The translations under genes and the position numbers were made by a program. Of a stretch of DNA of 64,000 bases, positions 54,523-64,000 are shown piece by piece. Location of the stretch: assembly GCA_039707465.1 (NCBI GenBank), contig CM077649.1, positions 14,775,501 to 14,839,500 of the forward strand. Reading direction: 5' to 3'. Each line of letters starts with the position of its first letter. Position 1 is the first letter of the stretch. The notes below the pieces were generated by a model. The model did not search any database. It had not been told where the DNA came from and was given only the letters and a program-made list of their open reading frames with translations. This stretch comes from Rhabdophis nuchalis (taxonomy: Eukaryota > Chordata > Lepidosauria > Squamata > Natricidae).

Positions 54523-56900
54523 GGTTCCGCCCCAGGCGCCTGATGGACCCGGAAAGGTCCATCAGGATGGTTCCGCCCCAGGCGCCTGATGGACCCGGAA
54601 AGGTTCCAGAGGGAGCTTGGGCCAGTACCTGTATCCCTGCCCCGCGGCTCGACTGAGGACCTAGTGGCCGCATGGTATAGTGCGGCCACGGGGGCCTTAG
54701 ACCGAGTCGCGCCCTTGCGGCCTCTCATGCGGCGTCGAGTCACCCAGGCTCCTTGGTTTACCGAGGAGCTTCGGGAGATGAAACGCCGCAAGAGACGCCT
54801 AGAGAGTAGGTGGAGATCTTCTCGATCCGAAGCTGACCGAACACTAGTGAGAGACCATATTAGGACTTACCTAGTGGCGCTAAGAGTGGCCAAACGTGAG
54901 TATTGTGCCACCCTTATCGCGTCCGCGGAAAACCGCCCTGCCGCCCTGTTTGGGGTGACCCGCTCCCTCCTTCATCTGAGGCCGCGGGAAGCCCCTTTGC
55001 AGGGTCGAGCAGAGGAATTTGGAGTTTTCCTGCAGGACAAAATCACTCAGATCCGGAACGAGCTGCCCTCCACTAGTGGTCCGGTCGAGGTGCCCGGTGC
55101 TGGTCTTGAGATAACACCTTGGGAGGAGTTCGACTTTGTTACTACCGAGGATATGGACAGGTTGCGGAGGAACCTTAGAGCCACCACATGTTTATTGGAC
55201 CCGTGCCCCTCCTGGCTTGTACTGGCATCCTGGGAGGTGACACGAGGCTGGCTCCAGGGTATTGTGAATTCATCTCTGAGTGAGGGGTTCTTGCCTACCG
55301 TCTTGAAAGAGGCGGTGGTGAGGCCCCTCCTCAAGAAGCCATCCCTGGACCCGGCTTTATTAGAGAACTATCGTCCCGTCTCCAACCTTCACTTTTTAGT
55401 GAAGGTTGTTGAGAGTGTGGTGGCTCAACAGTTCCCTCGACATCTGGAGGAAGTTGATTATCTAGACCCGCGCCAGTCCGGCTTCCGGCCCGGTCACAGT
55501 ACCGAGACGGCATTGGTCGCATTGGTGGATGATCTCTGGAGGGCTCGGGATAGAGGTTGCTCCTCTATCCTGGTCCTGTTAGACCTCTCAGCGGCTTTTG
55601 ATACCATCGACCATGGTATCTTATTGCACCGATTGGGGGGGTTGGGGTTGAGAGGCACCGTTTTACGGTGGTTCTCATCCTACCTCTCTGGTCGGTCGCA
55701 ATGGGTGTTGGCAGGAGGGCAGAGGTCGGCCCCGAGGCCCCTCACATGTGGGGTTCCTCAGGGGTCGGTCCTCTCGCCACTTCTGTTCAACACCTACATG
55801 AAGCCACTGGGCGAGATCATCCGTGGTTTTGGGGTGGAGTACCATCTGTACGCTGATGATACTCAGCTGTACATATCCACCCCAAACCACCCCAACGATG
55901 CCGTCGAGGTGCTGTCCCGGTGTTTGGAGGCCGTACGGGTCTGGATGGGTAGTAACAAACTCAAGCTCAACCCGTCCAAGACCGAGTGGCTGTGGTTTCC
56001 GGCACCCCGGTTTAGCCAGATAAATCTAACACTGGCCATTGGGGGCGAACATCTTGCCCCCGTGGAGAAGGCGCGCAACTTGGGCGTCCTTCTGGATTCC
56101 CGGCTGGCCATGGATGACCATGTGGCGGCCGTGGCCAGGGGGGCGTTCTATCAGGTTCGCCTGATACGCCAGTTGCGCCCCTTACTAGACCGGGGGGCCC
56201 TTCGCACAGTCACTCAAGCGCTCGTGACATCTCGGCTGGATTACTGTAACGCTCTCTACATGGGGCTCCCCTTGAGGTGCACTCGAAGGCTGCAGTTAGT
56301 GCAGAATGCGGCCGCGCGGGTGGTTATGGGTGCCCCAAGGCAAGCCCACGTAACACCTCTCCTGCGCGAGCTGCACTGGCTGCCTGTGGCCTTTCGAGTG
56401 CGCTTCAAGGTGTTGACCACCATCTTTAAATCGCTCCATGGCTCGGGGCCTAGCTATATACGAGACCGCCTCCTGCCCCATACATCCCTTCGTCCGGTCC
56501 GCTCCCACAGAGCGGGCCTACTCCGGGTGCCGTCGGCTGGGCAATGCCGGCTGGCGACACCCAGGGGAAGAGCCTTCTCTGTGGCGGGCCCGGCCCTCTG
56601 GAACGACCTACCCCCCGACCTTCGCACTACCTCGGACCTCCGCCTCTTCCGCCAACGTCTTAAGACGTACTTATTCCAACAAGCCGGCCTAGGATAGCCC
56701 CCCGCATCTGACTTTTAAATATAAATTATAATTTGGTTACGGTTTTAATAATGGGTTTTAGCACGGGTGAATTAATTTAATATATTTTTAATTGATTGAT
56801 GTATATTGTATTTATGGTTTTATATAATGCCTGTGCGCCGCCCTGGGTCCTAACAAGGAGAAGGGCGGGGTATAAATTTAATAAAATTAAAAAAAAAAAA
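54523..56900 (+). mobile_element. L2-like LINE (CR1 superfamily), 5'-truncated, open ORF
   Basis: GC-rich unit with a 702-codon frame and a 3' UTR ending gtgcgccgccctgggtcc … gggcggggtataaatttaataaaatt and an A-run. The endonuclease is missing. Fragments of the same family are scattered over the window. The 5' end is a 36-bp direct duplication (54523-54558, 54569-54604). Confidence 0.85.
54589..56697 (+). CDS. L2-like reverse transcriptase, N-terminally truncated
   Basis: 702 codons, no stop. RT order: PLLKKPSLDPALLENYRPVS, SGFRPGHSTETAL, VLLDLSAAFDTIDH, GVPQGSVLSPLLFN, catalytic YADD (about 422), NPSKTEWL, then the family C-terminal part SRLDYCNALYMGLP, LLRELHWLPV and TPRGRAFSVAGPALWNDLPP. 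The apparent ATG lies within the 5' duplication and is not the native start. Polymerase motifs look intact, so the copy is young, but without an endonuclease it is not autonomous. Confidence 0.88.
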   Translation: MDPERFQRELGPVPVSLPRGSTEDLVAAWYSAATGALDRVAPLRPLMRRRVTQAPWFTEELREMKRRKRRLESRWRSSRSEADRTLVRDHIRTYLVALRVAKREYCATLIASAENRPAALFGVTRSLLHLRPREAPLQGRAEEFGVFLQDKITQIRNELPSTSGPVEVPGAGLEITPWEEFDFVTTEDMDRLRRNLRATTCLLDPCPSWLVLASWEVTRGWLQGIVNSSLSEGFLPTVLKEAVVRPLLKKPSLDPALLENYRPVSNLHFLVKVVESVVAQQFPRHLEEVDYLDPRQSGFRPGHSTETALVALVDDLWRARDRGCSSILVLLDLSAAFDTIDHGILLHRLGGLGLRGTVLRWFSSYLSGRSQWVLAGGQRSAPRPLTCGVPQGSVLSPLLFNTYMKPLGEIIRGFGVEYHLYADDTQLYISTPNHPNDAVEVLSRCLEAVRVWMGSNKLKLNPSKTEWLWFPAPRFSQINLTLAIGGEHLAPVEKARNLGVLLDSRLAMDDHVAAVARGAFYQVRLIRQLRPLLDRGALRTVTQALVTSRLDYCNALYMGLPLRCTRRLQLVQNAAARVVMGAPRQAHVTPLLRELHWLPVAFRVRFKVLTTIFKSLHGSGPSYIRDRLLPHTSLRPVRSHRAGLLRVPSAGQCRLATPRGRAFSVAGPALWNDLPPDLRTTSDLRLFRQRLKTYLFQQAGLG

Positions 56901-57159
56901 ATTTGTCTAAGGATATTTACCTATGTAGTATGGCTATATTCTTATCTTTTCTATTAACTTCTCCTATTGGTGTCTTTATGATATTATCTAGTTGTTTATA
57001 TGTACATGTTATTTGTCGATTTGTATGTGATTACTGGTATATTACCTCATTTATATGTACACTGAGAGCGTATGCACAGAGACAAAACTTTCTGGGTCAC
57101 GTGGAATACTACTTTCCCAGAATGGTAGATTTTCCACATACAGTAGTAGTATGATCCTT

Positions 57160-58323
57160 AAATTATTTATTTATTTGTTTCGATTTATATACCGCCCTAT
57201 TTTCCCCAAGGGAACTCAGGGCGGTGCACAGCAAGATAAAACCCAACAACACATACAAAATATAAAAGACAATTAAATTATTGGATCTGTGCTAAAACTT
57301 AGATAATATAATTAAGGTGCTAGTTCTCATCTTTAAAGCGCTCCATGGCTCGGGACCTAGCTATCTGCGGGATCGGATCCTGCCTCACACATCCTCACGG
57401 CCGATTCGCTCCCACAGAGAGGGACTTCTCCGGGTGCCGTCCACTAGACTTTGTCAGCGGGCGACGCCCAGGGGAAGGGCCTTCTCTGTGGCGGGCCCGG
57501 CCCTCTGGAACGACCTTCCCCCCGATATTAGAACGACCACGGACCTCCGCTCCTTCCGCCTGAAATTGAAGACTCATCTTTTCCGCCTGGCCGGCCTAGG
57601 GTAGTCTCTCTCTCTATGGGTTTTTAAATGTATTTATATTTAGTGGGGATTTTTAGCTAAGGGATTTTAGCACAGGAATAAGTTTAATTTTAAAATTTAA
57701 ATTTGTATGTATTCTGTATATTTATTGCTTTTATTTTCCCTGTGCACCGCCCCGAGTCCCTGTGGGGAGAGGAAGCGGTCAATAAATTCAACATTATTAT
57801 TATTATTATAATATAAAAGTTAAAATCAATAAATGTCAAAATTTAAAATTATATCCTTAGTCTATGTTAGGCCGGCTAGATGAAAGAAATGTGCTTTTAA
57901 CATCCGACGGAAGAGGCGTAGGTCCATGATGGTATGGATATTGGGGGGCAGATTGTTCCAGAGGGCCGGACCCACCAAAGAGAAGGCCCTTCCCCTGGGA
58001 GTCGCCAGCCGGCATTGACTCGCTGACGGCACCCTGAGGAGGCCCACTCTGAGGGAACGGACAGGTCGCAGGGAAGTATGTGGCAGGAGGTGGTGTCTCA
58101 AGTAACCAGGACCCGTGCCATGGAGCGCTTTAAAGATGGTTACTAACACCTTGAAGCGCACCCAGAAGACCACAGGCAGCCAGTGCAGCTCGCGCAGGAG
58201 AGGTGTTACATGGGAGTACCGAGATACTCCAAAAATCCCCTGCACGGCCGCATTCTGCACTAGCTGGAGTCTCCGGGTGCACCTCAAGGTGAGCCCCATG
58301 TAGAGAGCGTTACAGTAGTCCAT
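57160..58323 (-). mobile_element. L2-like LINE on minus strand, interrupted
   Basis: 57160-57310 holds its antisense 3' tail and UTR; 57811-58323 holds the antisense ORF end (DYCNALYMGLTLRCTRRLQL…). The plus-strand copy 57311-57810 sits between them. Confidence 0.8.
57311..57810 (+). mobile_element. L2-like LINE 3' fragment nested in another L2
   Basis: 95 codons of ORF end (FKALHGSGPSYLRDRILPHT … LWNDLPPDIRTTTDLRS) and a complete 3' UTR with (ATT)n tail. A 9-bp ataatataa on both sides (near 57302 and 57809) is a candidate target duplication. Confidence 0.82.
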
Positions 58324-58866
58324 AAATTATATTGATACAGATTTAAAAGAATATTGTGGATTATTGGACCTGTTATACAGCGTAGTTAGGAGGAAAGCAG
58401 GTTTAAAATTTAAAAAGAAACAATGTCCATGTGCTTGATAAAGGTACAAAATATTTCACATGTGGCTCATTTCTCCAAATACTGGACAAAAACCAAGAGC
58501 TTGAACATTGTAGTCTTTCCTTAGGTATGAAAACTGGTAGGGCGATTTCGAGATAATTATGCTCTCTCAGTTCTACTCGCCTCACAGGGTTGTAACTGTG
58601 GGGAGAATAAGATGTATTATATTTGCTGCCCTGAGTTCTAAAAAACTAAAACTAAATTTGTTCCAGAAAAGCAATGGTTACTTTATTTATTACATTTTTT
58701 ATCCTGCCTTTATGGTTTTATAAGTAACAATAAAAGGTTAACTTTTTACTTCTCACATTTTTGGTCAATACATTAATAATACTTTCAACAATTTTATAAA
58801 ACACTTAGTGAACCCTTGGGTGTGTCTGAATATTTGCATGCAGACATGTGTGCATATGCTTTATGG

Positions 58867-59002
58867 CAGGGGTCTCCAACCTTTGCAACTTTAAGTCTGA
58901 AGGACTTCAGCTCCCAGACTTCTCCAGCCAGCTGCTGCTGGCTGGAGAAGTCTGGGAGCTGAAGTCCTTCAGACTTAAAGTTGCAAAGGTTGGAGACCCC
59001 TG
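58867..59002. mobile_element. Palindromic hAT MITE
   Basis: 136-bp palindrome CAGGGGTCTCC … GGAGACCCCTG, centre ccagctgctgctgg. Flanks ctttatgg / ccttatat match only 5 of 8. Confidence 0.88.
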
Positions 59003-59291
59003 CCTTATATCAAAACATATGTTCAATACGGAAAGTTTTAACATGGTCAATATAATTTCCTATCTGATTAGTTGGAGGTCTGTGCAGCTATCACCCACAT
59101 GATATTCAGAAAACTAGTGAAAGCATGGCTGTTCTCACAGGTCTTGGGACAGAGTGGTGGTTGAGTCCCTATTTATGATATTTTATCATTATTCAGACTT
59201 TGCTTTCTGGATGCGTACACTCTGTTTCTTGCTTTACATTGCTTATATTTTCAAATATAAGCCACCCAGAATTATTTGGAGTTAGGCAACA

Positions 59292-59355
59292 CTGGCTGGA
59301 GAAGTCTGGGAGCTGAAGTCCTTCAGACTTAAAGTTGCAAAGGTTGGAGACCCCT
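59292..59355. mobile_element. Half hAT MITE
   Basis: Only the right arm (ctggctggagaagtctggg … ggagacccct) remains, last base changed. Confidence 0.8.
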
Positions 59356-59364
59356 ACTTTATGG

Positions 59365-59553
59365 TACTGTACTATTCCCTCCTTCAAAGACTGAAATGAG
59401 CCTGGAAACAGACTGGAAACAAGTGCAAATGGAGAAGCATTAACATTTATAAACTTATTTATGGTTTAAGGCAAATTTATAAATGTTAATGCTTCTCCAT
59501 TTGTACTTGTTTCCAGGCTCATTTCAGTCTTTGAAGGAGGGAATAGTACAGTA
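59365..59553. repeat. Inverted duplication, arms about 80-90 bp
   Basis: 59365-59455 and 59474-59553 are reverse complements with a 18-bp spacer, except for an 11-bp local duplication in the left arm (ggaaacagactggaaac) and few mismatches. The unit shows no recognised transposon ends. Confidence 0.9.
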
Positions 59554-59586
59554 TCTATTTACCTACCTATCTACCTACCTACCAAC

Positions 59587-59954
59587 CAGTGGTGGGTTTC
59601 TGCAGGCTCGCACCTACTCGCGAGAGCCGGTTGGTAAAATTTAGAGAACCGGTGAGAGGGGGTTCCACCGGCGTACCTGGAAGTAAATCTGGCCCGCCGC
59701 TGCCAGTGACCCAACGGGAAGGAAGGAAGGAAGGAAGGAAGGAAGGAAGGAAGGAAGGAAGGAAGGAAGGAAGGAAGAATTTATTATCACAATTGAGTCC
59801 AAAATTTTGGTTGCTAAGGAAGAGCGTTGTTAAATGAGTTTCACCACATTTTAAAAGGTGGCCACTCCCACCCTGTCACATGACTGCCAAGCCACGCCCA
59901 CAAAATAGGCCACACCTACAGAGTAGGTTCTAAAAAATTTGAAACCCACCACTG
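59587..59954. mobile_element. hAT element with internal (GGAA)n
   Basis: CAGTGGTGGGTTTC … GAAACCCACCACTG, duplication ctaccaac (59579-59586, 59955-59962). GGAA tract about 59717-59777. Confidence 0.95.
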
Positions 59955-60084
59955 CTACCAACCAACCAACCAACAACCAACCAACAAAAAAATACTAGGG
60001 ATTCAATAATGTTTCAACCAAAGTTTAAGTGAAAAATACTGCATATACAATGCAGTTTTGAAGTATTATTTCTGATGATATAGT

Positions 60085-60218
60085 ATCTTCCAAACTTCCG
60101 AGGTCAGGAAAATGAGGACCCAGATTGTTGGGTGTAATATGCTGACCCAAAACAGCTTGTAACTGTAAAGCACAGTGAAGATGTATATAAGTCTAATTGC
60201 TATTGCTCCGTTTGCCAC
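60085..60218 (+). mobile_element. Sauria-type SINE, 3' part
   Basis: 'aacttccgaggtcaggaaaatgaggacccagattgttggg' through 'gtaaagcacagtgaagatgtatataagtctaattgctattgct', the body and end of the 15.2-kb SINE type. Confidence 0.75.
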
Positions 60219-60405
60219 GCTCAAAGTTTGCTAGTATCTACCGATGCAAATACACTATCTTGTTGTTTTATTATTAATGTTGTTTAATCCAATTGTTTAG
60301 ATTCCTATATATTCAACATCAGTTTTGAGACTTAATAAATCTGTCATCATAAAATCAGTTCTATTTCTCCTTCCCTGAGAAGGGTTAAAGTTCGCTGAAA
60401 CTGCA

Positions 60406-60483
60406 GCATTCTGGGAGAAGTAGTTTTTCGCTGGTGGGGAACTCTATGCTCGCTGTTTAAAAGTTGTCCGGCAAAAAGTAAGT
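60406..60483 (+). promoter_or_regulatory. Promoter-like spot with ZNF143/SBS-like motif and donor
   Basis: gcattctgggagaagtagt (60406-60424) is a close reverse form of the ZNF143/THAP11 motif ACTACAATTCCCAGAATGC (16 of 19). 54 bp later a strong donor GTAAGT (60478-60483) follows. The pair could be a TSS and a non-coding first exon of a plus-strand gene; no downstream coding exon was recognised. Confidence 0.35.
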
Positions 60484-62110
60484 TATCGATTTTTCTTTGG
60501 GGGGAAAGAAACAAAAAGAAAACCCTAACACATGATGATGGTGTGCTTTTTTAAAAATAAATGTAATTGTCTGCTTAATGAGTTAGGAGACTAATTTTTG
60601 ACCTCGTGGTCAGCGTTTGTAAATTTCTTTCTTGCTGTTTTTTTCTCCAGGTCCGAGTAGGTTCCCCCCCCCCCCCAATTTCTTCATTTAAATGATTGCG
60701 TTTTTCGTGGATTCCTTGTGCATTTTTTTTTAAGTCAACCTATAAGATTTTACAGGAATTTGAAATCTCTGTATGCAGTTTCGCAAAACTAAAAGTATTC
60801 CATTAATGCTGCATGCATGTCTGCTGCTCGTGGAGAGTCATGGCTTTATATTTTTACACAATATCGAGAAATTTAGGGTGGATATGCTGTGGTGGTGTGT
60901 GACGCGATATGCTCTGGAATCCTCTTAATAATAAGCAATGATATAGAATGGAAATAAAACCACAACAACCAAAGCTGCAGTTTTCTGGATGTTTTTTAAT
61001 CCTGTAAAAAGTTGGATTGCTAACATTTAAAATCATATGGAATCTTACGCCTGATGTATACAAGTCTTTGCCTCACCTGGAAGCTGTTTTTCTTTTTCCA
61101 GATAAATCAGATTTTCCTCCCTATGTCGATAACATTGGGACTAACGAATTTCCAATAAACATGAGCAGCTGGAAATTATGGGACCATAAACCTAATCTGT
61201 GTTAGAAAGACTATCAGTACATATTTAATAATCATTCTATATAATTCTGATTTGCTATGTAAATAGGTAAGCTGTTCGTAGGCAGGAACACTTCTCTGTG
61301 AGAATCGAGTGAATCCAATGATGTCTTATTTTTCTGCATTCTGCTATGCAGCAAGCATGAGTTGAGTGATTTTGAAACAGTTTTGTTTCAGGGTTGTTTG
61401 CATTTATTGAAAATAAATTTCTCTAATTTTCATGCTAGACTGTTAATGTATGGATTTTCTTTAAAAGAAAATCATAATCATCCAGAGCTACTTCAGTTTA
61501 TTGCAGTACAAATGGCTACTACAGCATTACAAAATTTCTATATTGGTCTCCCGCATTGTACTCATGGGTGTGATTTTAAAGCAAGTGTTACCAGATGTTT
61601 TCAGAAAAAAATCATAGAATGGTTGTTAGATGTGTATATTACAATAGTTGTTTTGTCAAGTTGTTACAAAGAATTTTAAAAAAATAGATTAGTTACATGA
61701 AAAAACAATTTAATAATTATAGAGATTTTTTTCTAAGTCATAGTTGTGGTGAATGGCAGGCCCAATGTAATTTTTTTCAGTGTGCAATTATTGATTTTTT
61801 AAAATTTGTTTGCTTTTATTTCTTTTGCGTCCCTAAAGTTATTTCAAAGAACATGGATTGCATTGCTTACCCTAGTTTTAGTATTATTAAACCAAGTAAT
61901 ATTTAATATTTCCAGTATCCCAGAGATTATTATTTGGAGAAGTATTCAATATAATTGAAGGAAGAATAACAAATGAAAACTTTATTGCAACCGGTTGACA
62001 ATTTTTGTTGCTGATATCAAAGGAAATTTTATCAACAGATTCCTTTGCATTCCTTTAGCTTGAGTTTCCTTCTTTTATTGCACCACAGCTCCAATTGATT
62101 TGTCTTCTGT
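60484..62110. other. Unassigned DNA with two weak plus-strand frames
   Basis: 61017-61205 has a plausible acceptor (tttctttttccag, 61089-61101) followed by DKSDFPPYVDNIGTNEFPIN…; 61362-61679 is a 105-codon frame (LFQGCLHLLKINFSNF…). Neither matches a family I know, and neither has a clear donor. AT-rich 3'-UTR-like sequence follows. Confidence 0.25.
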
Positions 62111-62214
62111 CAAGTTATTTTATTCACTTATACAATTTGTATATCTGCTCATAAGAAAACAAATAAGTGCAAACAGACAAAACATAAAACTGTAACATAT
62201 TCAGCAGCCAAGTT

Positions 62215-62274
62215 AATAATAACAATAACAATAACAATAACAATAACAACAACAACAACAACAACAACAATAAC

Positions 62275-62340
<66 letters not shown>
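62215..62340 (+). repeat. (AAC/AAT)n microsatellite
   Basis: AACAAT, AAC then AAT units over about 125 bp; the expanded tail of the antisense L2 that follows. Confidence 0.95.
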
Positions 62341-62923
62341 TTAATTTGTAAAACCGCACCCTCTCCCCACAGGGACTCGGGGCGGTGCACAGGTAGAATA
62401 AAAACCAAATACATACAACAATTCTAAAAACAAATTAAATATAACCTGCGCTAACAGTTACCAACACTTTCAGCAAAACCAGTGAACAACTTCACATTGC
62501 AACTAGGTCCTCAGGCCTGATGACAAAGTTGTATATTCAGGGCCTTCCTAAAAGCCAGTAGGATCAGTCCCAATCTGATCTCTGGGGAGAAGGGATTATA
62601 TTCCAAAGAGCAGTTGCCTCATCAGAAAAGCTGGTCTTCCTGGGTTCTATCAGATGACACTCCATAATAAGTAAGAAACACGGCATGCCTCTTCTGCCAG
62701 ATTTGATGGGATTTCTAGATGTAACCGGGGGAAAGAAGTCCTTCAAGTACTCTGATCCCATGTCATATAGAGCTTTATAGATCATTACCAGCGCATTGAA
62801 TTGAACCCAGAAGTATACTGACAACCAGTGTATCCCATGGGACAGAATAGTCAAATGTGCTAAACAGCGAGGTCTCATAAATGCTCACGTGGATGCATTC
62901 TGCATCAATTGCAGCTTCTAGAT

Positions 62924-63859
62924 CTGTGATGGTGAATCTATGGCATGCCTGCCACAGGTGGCACGCCGAGCCTCCTGCGGGCACTTGAGCCATCACCCAG
63001 CTGATTTTCTAGTCCCTGCGGTGCATGCAGGAGACGTGGGGGCATGCACCGCAGGGACTAGAAAATCAGCTGGGCGATGGCTCAAGTGCCCGCAGGGGGC
63101 TCCACTCTTTTTGGTGCCAGGAGACTTCAGGGAGGGCTCCCAGAGCCCAGGAGAGGCCATTCTCGCCCTCCCTTGAAGAAAGTCTCCGGAGCCTAGGGAG
63201 GGTGAAAAAAGAGTCTCCCGGAAGTCTGGAAACAGGCTTGCTTCTGGCCTCCAAAGGAGGCTTTTTTCGTCCTCCTGGAGGCTCAAGGAAAACCTAGGGA
63301 TGGCAAAAACACCCCCCAAGGTTCAAGCGCACATGCACTGGGGGTTCACGTGAGCATGCGCGGGGGGAGCAGGGCGCATTGCATTGTGGGTGTGGGCCAG
63401 TGGTGGGTTTCTGCAGGCTCGCACCTACTCGCGAGAGCCGGTTGGTGAAATTTAGAGAACCGGTGAGAAGGGGTTCCACCGGTGTACCTGGAAGTAAATC
63501 TGGCCTGCGGCTGCCAGTGAACCAACGGGAAGGGAAGGGAAGGGAAGGGAAGGAAGGAAGGAAGGAAGGAAGGAAGGAAGGAAGGAAGGAAGGAAGGAAG
63601 GAAGGAAGGAAGGATTTATCATCACAATTGAGTCCAAAATTTTGGTTGCTAAGCAAGAGTGTTTTTAAATGAGTTTCACCACATTTTAAAAGGTGACCAC
63701 TTCCACCCTGTCACATGACTGCCAAGCCACACCCACAAAATAGGCCACACCTACAGAGTAGGTTCTAAAAAAATTTGAAACCCACCACTGGTGTGGGCAC
63801 ATATATGCTGTTACACGCACAATTTCAGCACGTGAGGACATAAAGCTTAGCCATCACTG
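62924..63859. mobile_element. hAT element, outer, with 55-bp inverted arms
   Basis: CTGTGATGGTGAATC … AAGCTTAGCCATCACTG; duplication ttctagat (62916-62923, 63860-63867). Inside are a 55-bp inverted repeat with one mismatch (62974-63028 / 63042-63096) and the nested hAT 63398-63790. Confidence 0.9.
63398..63790. mobile_element. hAT element with internal (GGAA)n, nested
   Basis: CAGTGGTGGGTTTC … GAAACCCACCACTG; duplication gtgtgggc (63390-63397, 63791-63798). GGGAA then GGAA tract at about 63528-63614. Third copy of the family in this window. Confidence 0.95.
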
Positions 63860-64000
63860 TTCTAGATGCTCTTCATAAAGTGTGATGTCATTTGATCACA
63901 TTAGTTAGTGATGGCAGTCCCTTTTGACGCCATTAAAGGAGGATTGTGCAGGTTTTCGTGAGGACTGTACATGATACGAGACAAGATGCTGAATGGATGG

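Larger units (their letters stand above)
62341..63960 (-). mobile_element. Old L2-like LINE, interrupted by a hAT element
   Basis: 62341-62923 holds the antisense 3' block (ccctctccccacagggactcggggcggtgcac) and decayed ORF end (GIHWLSVYFWVQFNALVMIY). After the hAT element 62924-63859 the sequence resumes (gctcttcataaagtgtgatg). Its right limit is uncertain. Confidence 0.65.

Noticed and set aside
61362..61679. 105-codon plus-strand frame
   Set aside because: Initially considered as a GART or interferon-receptor exon. No motif matches and no splice sites fit, so it is only mentioned as unassigned.

Overview
The window is vertebrate nuclear DNA: spliced genes, introns packed with transposable elements, no operons. 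The repeats (CR1 and L2 LINEs, a Sauria-type tRNA SINE, a Rex1-like LINE, young L1, many short hAT elements, GGAA microsatellites) point to a squamate reptile, most likely a snake. The two genes identified, DONSON and SON, are neighbours tail to tail in human (21q22), so the synteny is conserved.

Layout. 1-2.8 kb: intronic DNA upstream of the first visible DONSON exon, with CR1, L2, a Penelope-like relic, a hAT element and a short interstitial telomeric repeat. 2.8-11.6 kb: the last seven DONSON exons on the plus strand, ending at a stop at 11448; one intron has the full signature of a U12-type (minor spliceosome) intron. 11.6-12.6 kb: spacer between the convergent genes. 12.6-51.4 kb: SON on the minus strand. 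All 12 coding exons can be joined in frame from the ATG at 51384 to the stop at 13447, giving about 2947 residues. One 7.4-kb exon carries most of the protein, including an RS domain with about 13 tandem copies of a 27-residue unit. A 5'-truncated L1 with an intact 1261-codon ORF2 lies antisense in SON intron 1. 50.8-52.4 kb: GC-rich SON promoter and first exon. 52.4-64 kb: repeat-dominated DNA with an L2 element holding a 702-codon open frame, nested L2 and hAT insertions, and one promoter-like spot near 60.4 kb. GART, the divergent neighbour of SON in human, was not recognised in the 12.6 kb available.

How the genes work together. DONSON acts in replication origin licensing/CMG assembly and fork protection. 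SON is a nuclear-speckle splicing cofactor. They share a locus, not a pathway.

The most unusual layer is the palindromic hAT elements. Nineteen insertions have readable 8-bp target duplications (one only 7 of 8), and 16 of 19 fit nnnTAnnn, the Buster-type signature. Two are composites that carry non-transposon DNA, and for one the donor is visible 8 kb away in this window. Their arms also carry a sequence close to the ZNF143/THAP11 promoter motif.
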